Assembly: GCF_014873755.1 (NCBI RefSeq)
Contig: NZ_JADBEG010000001.1
Coordinates: 1,428,501 to 1,492,500, forward strand
From: Amycolatopsis lexingtonensis
GTDB taxonomy: Bacteria; Actinomycetota; Actinomycetes; Mycobacteriales; Pseudonocardiaceae
Direction of reading: 5' to 3'
DNA: 64,000 nucleotides
Both the position numbers and the translations under genes were made by a program. Each line of letters starts with the position of its first letter. Within the stretch, counting starts at the first letter, position 1. Below the pieces are notes generated by a model that was given only the letters and a program-made list of their open reading frames with translations, ran no database searches and was not told the origin of the DNA. This document shows, one piece after another, positions 32,847 through 44,743 of the stretch.

Positions 32847-33875
32847 ATGGCGGAAAAGCACCGCGTCCGGTTCGAGCCGGTCGGGATCGAAATCGACGTC
32901 GACGAGGACACCACGATCCTGCGCGCCGCCGCCGAGCAGGGCGTCATGCTCATGCACGGCTGCAAGGAAGGGCAGTGCGCGGCCTGCAAGTCGTTCATCC
33001 TCGACGGCGACGACGTCGAACACGACCGGTATTCGACCTTCGCGCTCCCCGACTACGAAAAGGAGGAAGGCTTCACGCTGCTGTGCCGGGCCCACGCCTA
33101 CGAGGACCTCACGATCGAGCTGCTCAACTACGACGAGGAGATGATCCAGTCCGGGCTGCCGATCCAGGAGGCGACCGTCGAGGTCGTTTCGAACGAGCAC
33201 GTCACGCACGACCTGCGGCACCTGGTGGTGCGGCTCGACGAGGAACTGAAGTTCTTCCCCGGGCAGTACCTGGACTTCGCGGTCCCGGGCACCGACGAGA
33301 CGCGCTCGTTCTCGATGGCCAACACCTCGGCGCGCGACGGGCTGCTCGAGTTCGTCATCAAGATCTACCCCGACGGGCTGTTCTCCCGGTTCCTCGATGC
33401 CGAAGTCGCGGTCGGCGACCGGTTGCGGGTGACCGGCCCGTTCGGGGTGTTCACTCTCCGGGACAACCCGGGCGCGGACCTCGTCTTCGTCGGCGGCGGC
33501 GCCGGCATGGCGCCGATCCTGGCGCTGCTGCGGTCGATGGCCGAGCGCGGCCTCGACCGGAAGGCGGTCTTCTACTACGGCGCCCGCCGCCGCCACGACC
33601 TCTGCTTCGAGGCCGAACTGCGGGAGCTGGAGGAGAAACTGCCGGGCTTCCGTTACGTACCGGCGCTTTCCGAGCCGGGTGACGACGACTGGACCGGCGA
33701 GACCGGCTTCGTCACCGACGTCCTGCGCCAAGCCGGCCTCGACCTGACCGGAGCCGACGCCTACGTCTGCGGGCCGCCGCCGATGGTGGAAGCCGCGCTG
33801 GAACTGCTGCCCGCGCTCGGCGTCGCCGACAAGCGCGTCTTCTACGACAAGTTCACCACCACGGGCGAAGGGTAA
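32847..33875 (+). CDS. mimB: Monooxygenase reductase (2Fe-2S/FAD)
   Basis: 342 residues. The N-terminal plant-type 2Fe-2S ferredoxin domain has cysteines C39, C44, C47 and C80 (HGCKEGQCAACK ... TLLC). It is followed by a ferredoxin-reductase FAD domain (TRSFSMAN) and an NAD domain (VFVGGGAGMAPILALL; YVCGPPPMV). It passes electrons from NADH to the diiron hydroxylase. Second structural gene of the operon. Confidence 0.96.
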   Translation: MAEKHRVRFEPVGIEIDVDEDTTILRAAAEQGVMLMHGCKEGQCAACKSFILDGDDVEHDRYSTFALPDYEKEEGFTLLCRAHAYEDLTIELLNYDEEMIQSGLPIQEATVEVVSNEHVTHDLRHLVVRLDEELKFFPGQYLDFAVPGTDETRSFSMANTSARDGLLEFVIKIYPDGLFSRFLDAEVAVGDRLRVTGPFGVFTLRDNPGADLVFVGGGAGMAPILALLRSMAERGLDRKAVFYYGARRRHDLCFEAELRELEEKLPGFRYVPALSEPGDDDWTGETGFVTDVLRQAGLDLTGADAYVCGPPPMVEAALELLPALGVADKRVFYDKFTTTGEG

Positions 33876-33883
33876 GGAAACCC

Positions 33884-35053
33884 ATGACAGCCACCCAAGA
33901 ACGCAGCGTGCCCAAGCCGACGTTCACCGACGCCGAGGCGGGCGCGAAGGTCTTCCCGGACTCCACTGCCCGCCAGTACAACTACTTCACCCCGGCCAAG
34001 CGCAAGCAGAGCCACTACGAGGACGTCACCGTCGAGGTCCAGCCCGATCCGCGGCACTACCTGTCCCAGGGCTGGCTGTACGCCTTCGCCGACGGCAAGG
34101 CCGGCTACCCGCTGGAGTGGACCGCGCTGAAGGCGTGGGGCTCGGACCGCCCGGTGCCCGAGCGCGGTCCCGGGTCGGGCGGCAAGGGCTACGACTGGCC
34201 GGCCCACGGCTGGCACGAGTTCCGCGACCCGAACGAGGAGTGGGAGCTCACCCTCTACCGGTACAACGCGAACGTCGTGCGCCAGCTCAACCAGAACATC
34301 GACGCCGCGCGCCAGGCCAAGGCGTTCGAGCAGTGGAACCGCAACTGGGTCGAGTTCGTCGCCAAGCACGTCGGCGCGTGGATGCACGTCGACCACGGCC
34401 TCGGCCTGTACCTGTTCGCCAACGCCAACCGCCGCGCGCCGACGAACATGCACAACAACGCGATCTCGGTGAACAGCATGCACCGGATCCGCGCGGCGCA
34501 GGACCTGGCGCTGTACAACCTGACCCTCACCGAGGAGGTCGAGGGCTTCGACGGCACGGCCCACCTGGCCACCTGGAACGAGGACCCGGCCTGGCAGGGC
34601 GTGCGCGAGACCGCCGAGCAGCTGACCGGGATCTGGGACTGGGGCGAGGCGGTCTTCGCCGCGAACGTCGTGTTCGAACCCCTCGTCGGCGAGCTGTTCC
34701 GCAGCAACCTGGTGCAGCAGGCCGCGCCGGCCAACGGCGACTTCGTCACCCCGACGCTGATCGGCGCCGAGGAGTTCGACTTCTCCGAACGCGACCTCCG
34801 CTACACCAAGTCGCTGTACCACCTGCTGATCAACGACAAGGAGTTCGCCGACCACAACAAGGCGTTGCTGCAGAAGTGGCTCGAGGACTGGGTGCCGAAG
34901 TGCATCGCCGCGGCCCGCGCGCTGCAGCCGCTGTGGTCGCAGCCCGACGCCAAGCCGATCCGGTTCGAGGACGGGCTCGACCGCGTGAAGAGCCGGTTCG
35001 CCGGAATCCTGTCCGAACTGGGTCTCAAGGCACCCGAGGAGCTGGGCCAGTGA
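33884..35053 (+). CDS. mimC: Monooxygenase small (beta) subunit
   Basis: 389 residues, the beta subunit of the diiron hydroxylase (ferritin-like fold without catalytic metal ligands). Typical segments: QYNYFTPAKRKQSHYEDVTV, VEVQPDPRHYLSQGWLYAFA, HVDHGLGLYLFANANRRAPT. Partner of MimA in an alpha2-beta2-gamma-type complex (family knowledge). AAGGAAACCC precedes the ATG, and its stop overlaps the mimD start (GTGA). Confidence 0.96.
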   Translation: MTATQERSVPKPTFTDAEAGAKVFPDSTARQYNYFTPAKRKQSHYEDVTVEVQPDPRHYLSQGWLYAFADGKAGYPLEWTALKAWGSDRPVPERGPGSGGKGYDWPAHGWHEFRDPNEEWELTLYRYNANVVRQLNQNIDAARQAKAFEQWNRNWVEFVAKHVGAWMHVDHGLGLYLFANANRRAPTNMHNNAISVNSMHRIRAAQDLALYNLTLTEEVEGFDGTAHLATWNEDPAWQGVRETAEQLTGIWDWGEAVFAANVVFEPLVGELFRSNLVQQAAPANGDFVTPTLIGAEEFDFSERDLRYTKSLYHLLINDKEFADHNKALLQKWLEDWVPKCIAAARALQPLWSQPDAKPIRFEDGLDRVKSRFAGILSELGLKAPEELGQ

Positions 35054-35421
35054 CTGTCTTCAAAACCGCGGAAAGCCCGTACAAGGCCGACAACACCGCG
35101 TCCAACATGTGCGGCTTCACCCTGATGAACAACCAGGTCGGCGCGATCATCGCCGAGGTCATGGCCGCCAAGGACAACGTGACCGTGACGCCGCTGCCCT
35201 CGATGATCCGCGTCGACGCGGTCGGCCGGACGGACGTGGTCTACGCCGAGGTCGACGAGGCCGCCGGCGAGGAGGAGGGCTGGTTCAACGCGGCCGAGTT
35301 CGAGGAGAGCATGTCCACCCACTACGGGCGGATGATCCACGAAGACGACCGAACCATCATGTTCGCCAATCCCGAGGACGCGGCGGAATATCTCGACTTC
35401 GACCTCAAGCCTATTCGCTAG
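35050..35421 (+). CDS. mimD: Monooxygenase coupling/effector protein
   Basis: 123 residues, the cofactor-less regulatory protein of the MmoB/DmpM family (MNNQVGAIIAEVMAAKDNVT; VDEAAGEEEGWFNAAEFEES). It binds the hydroxylase and tunes substrate access and coupling. GTG 35050 overlaps the mimC stop by four bases. Confidence 0.95.
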   Translation: MTVFKTAESPYKADNTASNMCGFTLMNNQVGAIIAEVMAAKDNVTVTPLPSMIRVDAVGRTDVVYAEVDEAAGEEEGWFNAAEFEESMSTHYGRMIHEDDRTIMFANPEDAAEYLDFDLKPIR

Positions 35422-35457
35422 GAAACCAGCACTCGGTCCGGCTCAGGAGGATCAACC

Positions 35458-36495
35458 ATGTACGAAAAAGACGGCGAAAAATACTTCGTGGTGGACGCCC
35501 ACACCCACTTCTGGGACGCGAGCCCGGACAACTGGGTCAAGGGGCAGGAGGAATACGCCAAGGGCTGGATCGAGTGCTTCCACGCCTACCAGGGCCTCGG
35601 CCCGAAGGAGACGCACTGGCCGATCGACCGGTTCCAGAAGTACTCCGAGGAACTGATGATGCACGACCTGTTCGAGGTCGGGCACGTCGACACCGCCATC
35701 TTCCAGCCGACGAACCTGCGGCAGTGGTACAAGAACGGCTTCAACACCACCGAGGCCGACGCGGCGCTCGCCGAGAAGCACCCCGGCAAGTTCCTCGTCA
35801 ACACCACGTTCGACCCGCGAGAAGGCGACGCGGGGATGAGGGCGTTCGAAGAACGCGTCAAGCGCTACGGCTGCAAGGGCGTCAAGCTCTACACCGCGGA
35901 GTGGTACGGCGATTCCCGTGGCTGGAGCCTCAAGGACCCGGAAGCCGCGCGCTACCTCGAGAAGTGCGAGGAGCTCGGCGTCAAGAACATCCACGTCCAC
36001 AAGGGACCGACGATCTGGCCGCTGGACAAGGACGCGTTCGACGTGTCCGATGTGGACCACGTGGCGACGAACTTCCAGGGCCTCAACTTCATCGTCGAGC
36101 ACGTCGGCCTGCCGCGCATCGAGGACTTCTGCTTCATGGCCACCCAGGAGCGGAACGTCTACGCGGGGCTGGCCGTCGTGGTCGGCGGCCTGATGCACGC
36201 CCGGCCGAAGTTCTTCGCGAAGGTCATGGGCGAGCTGATGTTCTGGCTCGGCGAGGACAAGCTGGTCTTCGGCGCTGACTACGCCATCTGGGAACCCAAG
36301 TGGCAGGTCGAGGGCTTCGTCGACTGGAACATGCCGGGCGACGACGAGCTGTCGGACTTCCCGCCGCTGACGGTCGACCAGAAGAAGAAGATCCTCGGGC
36401 TGAACGCCGCGCGGCTCTACGACATCGACGTCCCCGAGGAGCTGAAGCTCGCGAACCCGGAGAACGTCGAGCCGGTCGGCGTGCCGAACTCATGA
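35458..36495 (+). CDS. Amidohydrolase family protein of the mim operon
   Basis: 345 residues, amidohydrolase 2 (TIM barrel). Metal-binding HxH near the N-terminus: VVDAHTHFWDASP; further motifs NIHVHKGPT, FIVEHVGLPR and FGADYAIWEPKW. The gene has the strong ribosome site AGGAGG and follows mimD by 36 bases, as in mycobacterial mim loci. The role in the catabolic route (perhaps hydrolysis or decarboxylation of an intermediate) is not proven. Confidence 0.9.
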   Translation: MYEKDGEKYFVVDAHTHFWDASPDNWVKGQEEYAKGWIECFHAYQGLGPKETHWPIDRFQKYSEELMMHDLFEVGHVDTAIFQPTNLRQWYKNGFNTTEADAALAEKHPGKFLVNTTFDPREGDAGMRAFEERVKRYGCKGVKLYTAEWYGDSRGWSLKDPEAARYLEKCEELGVKNIHVHKGPTIWPLDKDAFDVSDVDHVATNFQGLNFIVEHVGLPRIEDFCFMATQERNVYAGLAVVVGGLMHARPKFFAKVMGELMFWLGEDKLVFGADYAIWEPKWQVEGFVDWNMPGDDELSDFPPLTVDQKKKILGLNAARLYDIDVPEELKLANPENVEPVGVPNS

Positions 36496-37186
36496 CCACC
36501 CTGGTGCTCGGTGCCCGCGCCGCCGTGTGGGCGGCGCTGGGCACCGTCCGCGATCCCGAACTGGACGAACCCCTCACCGACCTCGGGTTCGTCGCCCGCT
36601 GCGAGGTGGACGACGCGGGCCACGCCGTCATCCGGCTGCGGCTGCCGACGTACTTCTGCGCGCCCAACTTCGCGTTCCTCATGGTGGCGGACGCCTACGA
36701 TGCCGTGGCCGGGGTGCCGGGCCTGACCGGGCTCGACATCAAGCTGGACGACCACTTCGCCTCGGACGTCATCAACCGCGGAGTGGCGGCCCGGCAGGGG
36801 TTCGTCGCTTCGTTCGAGGGCGAGGCCGCCGACGAACTCGACACGCTGCGGTACGACTTCGTCCGCAAGGCGGTGCTGGCCGGCACCGACCGCGTGTGCC
36901 GGTCCCTGGCCGGGCGTGACCCGACGTCGCTGACCCTCGGCGAGGTCCCGCCGAGCCCGGACCTCGACCGGCTGCGGGCCCGCCGCCGCGAGCTGGGCCT
37001 GCCCGCCGGCGACGGCGACCCGCTGCTGCTCGACCCGGCGACCGGGCTCGCGGTCGCCCCCGCCGACGCGAAGCGCCACCTGGCGTTCGCCCGGCTCACC
37101 CGCACCAGCATGGAGGCCAATTCCGGCGTGTGCCGCGGCATGTTGCGTGCTCGGTACTCGCTGGCCGAAGACGAGGAGGGCACGGG

Positions 37187-37190
<4 letters not shown>
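36492..37190 (+). CDS. DUF59/MIP18-like iron-sulphur assembly family protein
   Basis: 232 residues. The N-terminal half is a DUF59 domain (TVRDPELDEPLTDLGFVARC; LRLPTYFCAPNFAFLMVADA), a family linked with metal-cofactor assembly and also found with PaaD-type oxygenase systems. The C-terminal 100 residues are specific. It probably helps mature the diiron or 2Fe-2S centres of the monooxygenase. Coupled to both neighbours by ATGA overlaps. Confidence 0.85.
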
Positions 37191-39914
<2,724 letters not shown>

Positions 39915-39932
39915 GCGCGCGCCGCGGAGATC

Positions 39933-39978
39933 GAAGGTCCCCCTATCGGCGTCCTGAGCCGCCGTTGGGGGGACCTTC
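39933..39978 (+). terminator. Terminator hairpin of the mim operon
   Basis: Long stem GAAGGTCCCCC / GGGGGGACCTTC with an inner CGGCG-containing loop, 18 bases after the groEL stop. Marks the end of the 10-kb mim transcription unit. Confidence 0.75.
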
Positions 39979-40017
39979 CCCGTGCGCGGGGCGCGCGGCG
40001 GTGCCACCCTGGTGATC

Positions 40018-40206
40018 ATGACGCACTACGTTCTCGCGCAGACGGTGGCGGCGGTCGGGGAGTTCGAGGCCAAGGGCTTCCTCGGCACGGTGGGCAAGAT
40101 CGCCGCCGCGACGGTGATCTTCTTCATCGCGATCGGCTTGGTCGTGGGCTTGCTGCTGGGCTTCTTCATCGGCCGCTCGGTCGGGCGGCGGCAGGGCCCG
40201 CGCTGA
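40018..40206 (+). CDS. Small single-span membrane protein
   Basis: 62 residues with one strong hydrophobic helix (IAAATVIFFIAIGLVVGLLL) and a basic C-terminus (GRSVGRRQGPR), giving N-out/C-in topology. Function unknown. Convergent with the next gene. Confidence 0.6.
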   Translation: MTHYVLAQTVAAVGEFEAKGFLGTVGKIAAATVIFFIAIGLVVGLLLGFFIGRSVGRRQGPR

Positions 40207-40218
40207 CGCCAGGCCGGT

Positions 40219-40818
40219 TCAGGGGGCGAGGCCGTGCCGGGCGAGTTCGCGGCCGGCGAGTTCCTCGATGACGTCCCGGTCCCGCTCCCGCCAGCCGGTG
40301 GCCACGTTGGTCCCGGAAGCCAGGCGCCGCAACGGTTGCGTGGTCAAGGCCCGCAGCGCGAGCAGGTCGAGGCCTTCGTCCCCGAGCTCCCGCAGCCGGG
40401 CGGCGGCGGTCGCGTGACGGGCGAAGTGCCAGCGCAGCGGGAGCCAGGTCACGACGAGCGTGAGCACGGGCAGCACGACGATGATCGCCGCCATCCACCA
40501 CGCGAGGCTCTCCACGGCTTCGATCTGCCAGCGGCCGGCGTCGGCGAGCTGGTTGCCGACGGTGGAGCCGCCGTGCAGGGCGTTCGCGAGCGCGTCGCCG
40601 ACGAGCGGGATGCCGCCGGCGGAGTTCGCGGCGCCGTCGAACGTGCCGCGCAGCCCCGTGCCGGCGTTGACGAGCCCGTCGCCGGGGGCGCGCAGCTTCA
40701 TCACCTGGTCGTACACCGAGGTGGCCAGCCACACCGCGAAGACGACGAGCAGCAGGGCGAGCAAGTCGCTGACGAGCTGGGCGGTGCGGCGGATCGGCCG
40801 TTCGGCGTAGAGCTGCAT
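40219..40818 (-). CDS. Membrane protein of unknown function
   Basis: 199 residues with two hydrophobic helices (LVSDLLALLLVVFAVWLATS; WWMAAIIVVLPVLTLVVTWL) enclosing an exported loop of about 85 residues, and a basic cytoplasmic tail. No domain recognised. ATG 40818 follows AAAGG at moderate spacing. Divergent from the acetyltransferase gene across two TetR-type operators, so it likely belongs to the same regulon. Confidence 0.75.
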   Translation of the reverse strand: MQLYAERPIRRTAQLVSDLLALLLVVFAVWLATSVYDQVMKLRAPGDGLVNAGTGLRGTFDGAANSAGGIPLVGDALANALHGGSTVGNQLADAGRWQIEAVESLAWWMAAIIVVLPVLTLVVTWLPLRWHFARHATAAARLRELGDEGLDLLALRALTTQPLRRLASGTNVATGWRERDRDVIEELAGRELARHGLAP

Positions 40819-40910
40819 CGAGGACGCCTTTCGCGGTGGGGGAGCGCGGCCACGGCAACGTACCCGCGTGGCTGAAGCGCGAATCCCTCCGGTCGGAGCC
40901 TCGAATCGAT

Positions 40911-40978
40911 CTATGACAGCCGTCATAGTGTGCTGGCGGCCACAACGTGCTCTCATAGGACTATGACCACCGTCATAG
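40911..40978. promoter_or_regulatory. Two TetR-type operators in divergent promoter
   Basis: CTATGACAGCCGTCATAG (40911-40928) and CTATGACCACCGTCATAG (40961-40978) share arms CTATGAC-N4-GTCATAG. The second overlaps the ATG of the acetyltransferase gene (40963). A third site with the ATGAC-N4-GTCAT core lies before the tetR gene at 41445. The regulator encoded at 41474 is the natural candidate to bind all three. Confidence 0.82.
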
Positions 40979-41619
40979 ACATCCGCGAAGCGGGCGACGC
41001 CGATCGTGACCGCGTCGGCGCGCTGGTCGCGGCCTGCTCACCGGCCAGCCTGCGGCGCCGCTTCCTCATGGGCGGTCCCGCCGAGCCGGCCGAGGTCTTC
41101 CGGCGCTACCAGCGCTTCCTGCTCGCGGGACCGCCGGCCGGTGCCGCGCTGCTCGCCTTCCGGGACGGCACCCCGGTCGGCCTGCTCAACTTCGTCTCGG
41201 AAACCCCGGGCACGGCCGAAATCGGCGTCCTGGTCGCCGACGCGTGGCAGCGGCAGGGGATCGGCAGTGCGCTGAGCCGGTGGCTGTGGGCGTCCGGGCG
41301 GTGGCCGGGCTGGACCGTGCGGGCCACCGTCCAAGCCGGAAACACCGGAGCCGAAGCGCTGCTGCTGGGGCAGGGCTTCCGGCCGGTGCCGTCGTACGAG
41401 CGGGGCGAGCGCGACTTCGCACTGGCCGTCCCCGACTGGGCTATCATGACGGACGTCATGAAGGAGGCAGCCGATGACGAGGACGCCGCGCGAGCGGATG
41501 GTGCTCAGCGCCGCGCAACTGGTGCGGATCCACGGTGTCGGGGCGACCGGCATGCGGGACGTGGCCGTGCACGCCGAAGCCCCGCGGGGCTCCCTGCAGC
41601 ACTACTTCCCGGGCGGTAA
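40963..41619 (+). CDS. GNAT acetyltransferase overlapping tetR
   Basis: 218 residues. The GNAT fold covers about residues 5-155, with the acetyl-CoA loop VADAWQRQGIGSALSRWLWA. The last 48 residues are read in a different frame across the first 146 bases of the tetR gene and look like shadow sequence (arginine/alanine-rich), so the functional protein probably ends near residue 170. Start at ATG 40963 lies within a TetR-type operator. Confidence 0.75.
   Translation: MTTVIDIREAGDADRDRVGALVAACSPASLRRRFLMGGPAEPAEVFRRYQRFLLAGPPAGAALLAFRDGTPVGLLNFVSETPGTAEIGVLVADAWQRQGIGSALSRWLWASGRWPGWTVRATVQAGNTGAEALLLGQGFRPVPSYERGERDFALAVPDWAIMTDVMKEAADDEDAARADGAQRRATGADPRCRGDRHAGRGRARRSPAGLPAALLPGR
41445..41460 (+). 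promoter_or_regulatory. TetR-type operator before tetR
   Basis: CATGACGGACGTCATG, with the same ATGAC-N4-GTCAT core as the two sites at 40911 and 40961. It lies within the acetyltransferase coding region, 14 bases before the tetR start. Supports direct autoregulation. Confidence 0.75.
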
Positions 41620-42073
41620 GGACCAGCTGATCGCCGAAGCGGTCGCGTGGGCGGGCGATTACGCCGCCCGGCGGGTGGCGCGCGTCCTCACCAAGATCGA
41701 GGACCCGACGCCCGGCAAGCTCTTCGCGGCGATGGCCGGCCAGTGGCGCGACCAGTTCACCGACGACGGCTTCGACGCGGGCTGCCCCCTGGTCGCGACG
41801 GTCGCCGACACCGCGGCCACCAGCGACAGCCTCCGCGAAGCGGTCGGCAAGGCCTTCGACGGCTGGCAGCGCCCGGTCGCCACCGCCCTCGAGCAGCTGG
41901 GCGTCCCGCCGTCCCGCAGCGCCTCGCTGGCGGTGCTCATGCTCAGCACGCTGGAGGGCGCGATCGTCCTGGCCCGGGCCCACCGGGACGTCGCGCCGCT
42001 CGAGACGGTGGTCGAGGAACTGCGCCCGTTGCTGGACGGCGCCGTCGACCGGCGGCGCCGCCGCGAAATCTGA
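41474..42073 (+). CDS. TetR family regulator (LmrA/YxaF-like)
   Basis: 199 residues. DNA-binding part MVLSAAQLVRIHGVGATGMR, VAVHAEAPRGSLQHYFPGGK, and a C-terminal domain with FDAGCPLVATVADTA, typical of the YxaF/LmrA group that answers to aromatic drugs or flavonoids. It should act at the three ATGAC-N4-GTCAT sites. Followed after one base by an acetyltransferase gene. Confidence 0.9.
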   Translation: MTRTPRERMVLSAAQLVRIHGVGATGMRDVAVHAEAPRGSLQHYFPGGKDQLIAEAVAWAGDYAARRVARVLTKIEDPTPGKLFAAMAGQWRDQFTDDGFDAGCPLVATVADTAATSDSLREAVGKAFDGWQRPVATALEQLGVPPSRSASLAVLMLSTLEGAIVLARAHRDVAPLETVVEELRPLLDGAVDRRRRREI

Positions 42074-42074
42074 C

Positions 42075-42566
42075 GTGTACGCGCTGATGCCGTCCCACCT
42101 CGGGACCGGGCGCCTGCTCCTGCGCCCGTGGGCCGAGGCGGACGCCGGGGACCTGCGCGCCCTGCACGCCGAACGCGGAAAGGGAACGCCCGCGCTCGGG
42201 GAGATGCGGGACCTCATCGCGAAGATGTCGGCCGCTACAACGGGGATCGCCCTGATGCCCGTCGAACGCCGTGCCGAAGGCGACTTCATCGGCTATTGCG
42301 GGCTGATCGTCGGCCGCGCCACCCTCGAGGAACCCGAGATCGCGTACGAGCTGTTCCGGCGCGCGCACGGAAACGGTTACGCCACCGAGGCGGCCGCCGC
42401 GGTGGTCGAAGCCGCGGCGGCGACCGGGCGGAAGCGCCTCTGGGCGACTGTCGGTGCGGAGAACACGCCGTCGTTGCGTGTCCTCGAAAAACTCGGGTTC
42501 GCGCGGGATCACGTGTCCACAGAAGACAGTGGCGAGGTCGTCTGGCTGACCCGCTCGCTGCGTTAA
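42075..42566 (+). CDS. RimJ/RimL-type GNAT acetyltransferase
   Basis: 163 residues. [20 protein letters not shown] and [20 protein letters not shown] mark the RimJ/RimL group. GTG 42075 follows the tetR stop by one base; ATG 42087 is an alternative start. Convergent with the epoxide hydrolase gene, overlapping by four bases. Confidence 0.85.
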   Translation: MYALMPSHLGTGRLLLRPWAEADAGDLRALHAERGKGTPALGEMRDLIAKMSAATTGIALMPVERRAEGDFIGYCGLIVGRATLEEPEIAYELFRRAHGNGYATEAAAAVVEAAAATGRKRLWATVGAENTPSLRVLEKLGFARDHVSTEDSGEVVWLTRSLR

Positions 42567-43693
42567 AGCTCCCGGAAGAACTCCCGGATGTCGCGCACCA
42601 GCACGTCCGGCGCCTGCAGCGACGCGAAGTGCCCGCCGTCGTCGTACTCCGACCACCGCGTCACCGTGTTCGACAGCTCGGCCAGCCCGCGGAGCGCGTG
42701 GTCGCCCCGGAAGTTCGCCACCGCCGTCGGGACTCCGGACGGGGCCGGGCGCTCGCCCCAGCCGTCCTGGGCCGCTTCCAGGTAGAGGCGCGCCGCCGAG
42801 CCCGCGGTGCCGGTAAGCCAGAAGATCGTCACGTCGGTCAGGATCGCGTCCCACGACACCGGCGCCTGTCGCGTCGCCGACGGGTCCCAGTCCACGAACC
42901 ACTCCAGGTTCCACGCGAGCTGCCCCACGGGCGAATCGTTGAGCGCGTACGCCAGCGTCTGCGGCCGGGTGGCCATCTGCGTCGCGTAGCCCGAGTGCGC
43001 ATACCACCAGACCTCGTTCTCCCGCGCGCGTTTCCGGTCCTCTTCGGACAGTCGCTCGAGGTCGCCCGGCGCGGTAGGCACCCCGGCGTTCGCGACGGCG
43101 TTGACGTGCACCCCGATGACCGACGTCGGCGCGACGCGGCCCAGCTCCGGCGAGACGATGCTGCCGAAGTCGCCGCCCTGGGCGCCGTAGCGCTCGTAGC
43201 CCAGCCGCCGCATCAGCTCGGCCCACGCCCGGGCCGTGCGGCGCGTGTTCCAGCCCGGCTCGGCCGTCGGGCCGGAGAACGCGAAACCGGGGACCGAAGG
43301 GGCGACGACGTGGAACGCGTCGGCCGGGTCGCCGCCGTGGGCGCGCGGGTCGGTGAGCGGGCCGAGAACGTCGAGTAAGTCGGCGACCGTGCTCGGCCAG
43401 CCGTGGGTCAGGATCAGCGGCGTCGCGCCGGGTTCGGGGGAGCGGACGTGGAGGAAGTGCACGCGCTGGCCGTCGATCGTGGTCGTGAACTGCGGGAACG
43501 CGTTGAGCCGCGCTTCCCGCGCGCGCCAGTCGAAGCCGTCGCGCCAGTATTCCGCCAGCTCACGGAGGTACGGCTCGCTGACGCCGTAGCCCCAGCCCAC
43601 GCCGGGCAGCTCACCCGGCCAGCGGGTGCGGGCGAGGCGGTGGTGCAGCTCGTCGAGGTCGGCCTGCGGGACGTCGATGCGGAAGGGATCCAT
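42563..43693 (-). CDS. Epoxide hydrolase (EHN-type alpha/beta hydrolase)
   Basis: 376 residues. The N-terminal EHN domain ([39 protein letters not shown]) leads into an alpha/beta hydrolase with [14 protein letters not shown] (oxyanion HGWP) and nucleophile region [17 protein letters not shown] (Asp in GGDFG). The catalytic His falls in [12 protein letters not shown] near the C-terminus. Opens epoxides to diols. Divergent from the WYL regulator gene. Confidence 0.92.
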   Translation of the reverse strand: MDPFRIDVPQADLDELHHRLARTRWPGELPGVGWGYGVSEPYLRELAEYWRDGFDWRAREARLNAFPQFTTTIDGQRVHFLHVRSPEPGATPLILTHGWPSTVADLLDVLGPLTDPRAHGGDPADAFHVVAPSVPGFAFSGPTAEPGWNTRRTARAWAELMRRLGYERYGAQGGDFGSIVSPELGRVAPTSVIGVHVNAVANAGVPTAPGDLERLSEEDRKRARENEVWWYAHSGYATQMATRPQTLAYALNDSPVGQLAWNLEWFVDWDPSATRQAPVSWDAILTDVTIFWLTGTAGSAARLYLEAAQDGWGERPAPSGVPTAVANFRGDHALRGLAELSNTVTRWSEYDDGGHFASLQAPDVLVRDIREFFREL

Positions 43694-43755
43694 GTCCGGC
43701 ACCCTCTCGCCCGAGTAGGACAGGAGCTGTCCTCGACGTCCGGCAGACTCGCACC

Positions 43756-44688
43756 ATGCGCGAAACCCGCCTGCTCCGCCTGCTGTCGCTGCTCCAGCTG
43801 CGCCGCGACTGGTCAGGCACCGAGCTGGCCGAACGTCTCGGCGTGACGACCCGCACGATCCGCCGCGACGTCGACCGCCTGCGCGAGCTGGGCTACCCGG
43901 TGCACGCGGCGATGGGCCCGGTCGGCGGCTACCGCCTCGGCGCCGGCGCCGAACTCCCGCCGCTGCTGCTCGACGACGACGAAGCGGTCGCGGTGGTGGT
44001 CGGCCTGCACGCCGGCGGCGTCTCGGGCCTGGAAGAGGCGTCGCTGCGGGCGCTGACGAAGGTCGAGCAGGTCCTGCCGTCCCGGCTGCGTCACCGCGTG
44101 GCGGCACTGGAAGCGAGCGTCCTGGCACTCCCGGCCCGCGGCCCGGTGGTGGCGGCGGACGTCCTCACCGCGGTGTCGGCGGCGATCCGCGCGGCCGAAA
44201 CCCTCCGCTTCGACTACGTGAGCCACGACGGCCGCGAGTCCCGCCGCGCGATCGAACCGCACCGCCTGGTGTCGTGGGGCCGCCGCTGGTACCTGGTCGG
44301 CTGGGACCCCGAGCGCGCGGACTGGCGGACGTTCCGCGCGGACCGCCTGACCCCGCGCACCCCCAACGGCCCCCGCTTCAGCCCCCGCGAACCCCCGGAC
44401 GGCGATCTCACGGCGTACCTCAAGCGCACGATGGGCCGGGACATGTGGCCGCTGCGCGCCCGGCTGAAGCTCTACGCGCCGGCGTCCGCACTGGCCGGCC
44501 GGGTGGAGGGCGAGCTGACGCCGATCGATGAGGGGACGTGCCGGCTGGAGCTGGCTTCGGACTCGTACGACATCGTGGCGTTCGTGGTGGGGATGCTCGA
44601 CGTGCCGTTCGTGGTGGAGTCCCCACCGGAACTGGCCGAACGGCTCGCGGTGCTGGCCTCGCGGTACGCGTCGGCGGCCGGCGGGTGA
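43756..44688 (+). CDS. WYL-domain (YafY/DeoR-like) regulator
   Basis: 310 residues. N-terminal helix-turn-helix [40 protein letters not shown]; a WYL sensor domain follows ([40 protein letters not shown]) with a WCX-type tail. Divergent from the epoxide hydrolase across 62 bases and its probable regulator. Confidence 0.92.
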   Translation: MRETRLLRLLSLLQLRRDWSGTELAERLGVTTRTIRRDVDRLRELGYPVHAAMGPVGGYRLGAGAELPPLLLDDDEAVAVVVGLHAGGVSGLEEASLRALTKVEQVLPSRLRHRVAALEASVLALPARGPVVAADVLTAVSAAIRAAETLRFDYVSHDGRESRRAIEPHRLVSWGRRWYLVGWDPERADWRTFRADRLTPRTPNGPRFSPREPPDGDLTAYLKRTMGRDMWPLRARLKLYAPASALAGRVEGELTPIDEGTCRLELASDSYDIVAFVVGMLDVPFVVESPPELAERLAVLASRYASAAGG

Positions 44689-44743
44689 GAGGGTTGGGCG
44701 TGGGTGTAGGCCCGTAGCCCGTGGCTGCGGGCCTGTCCCGTGT

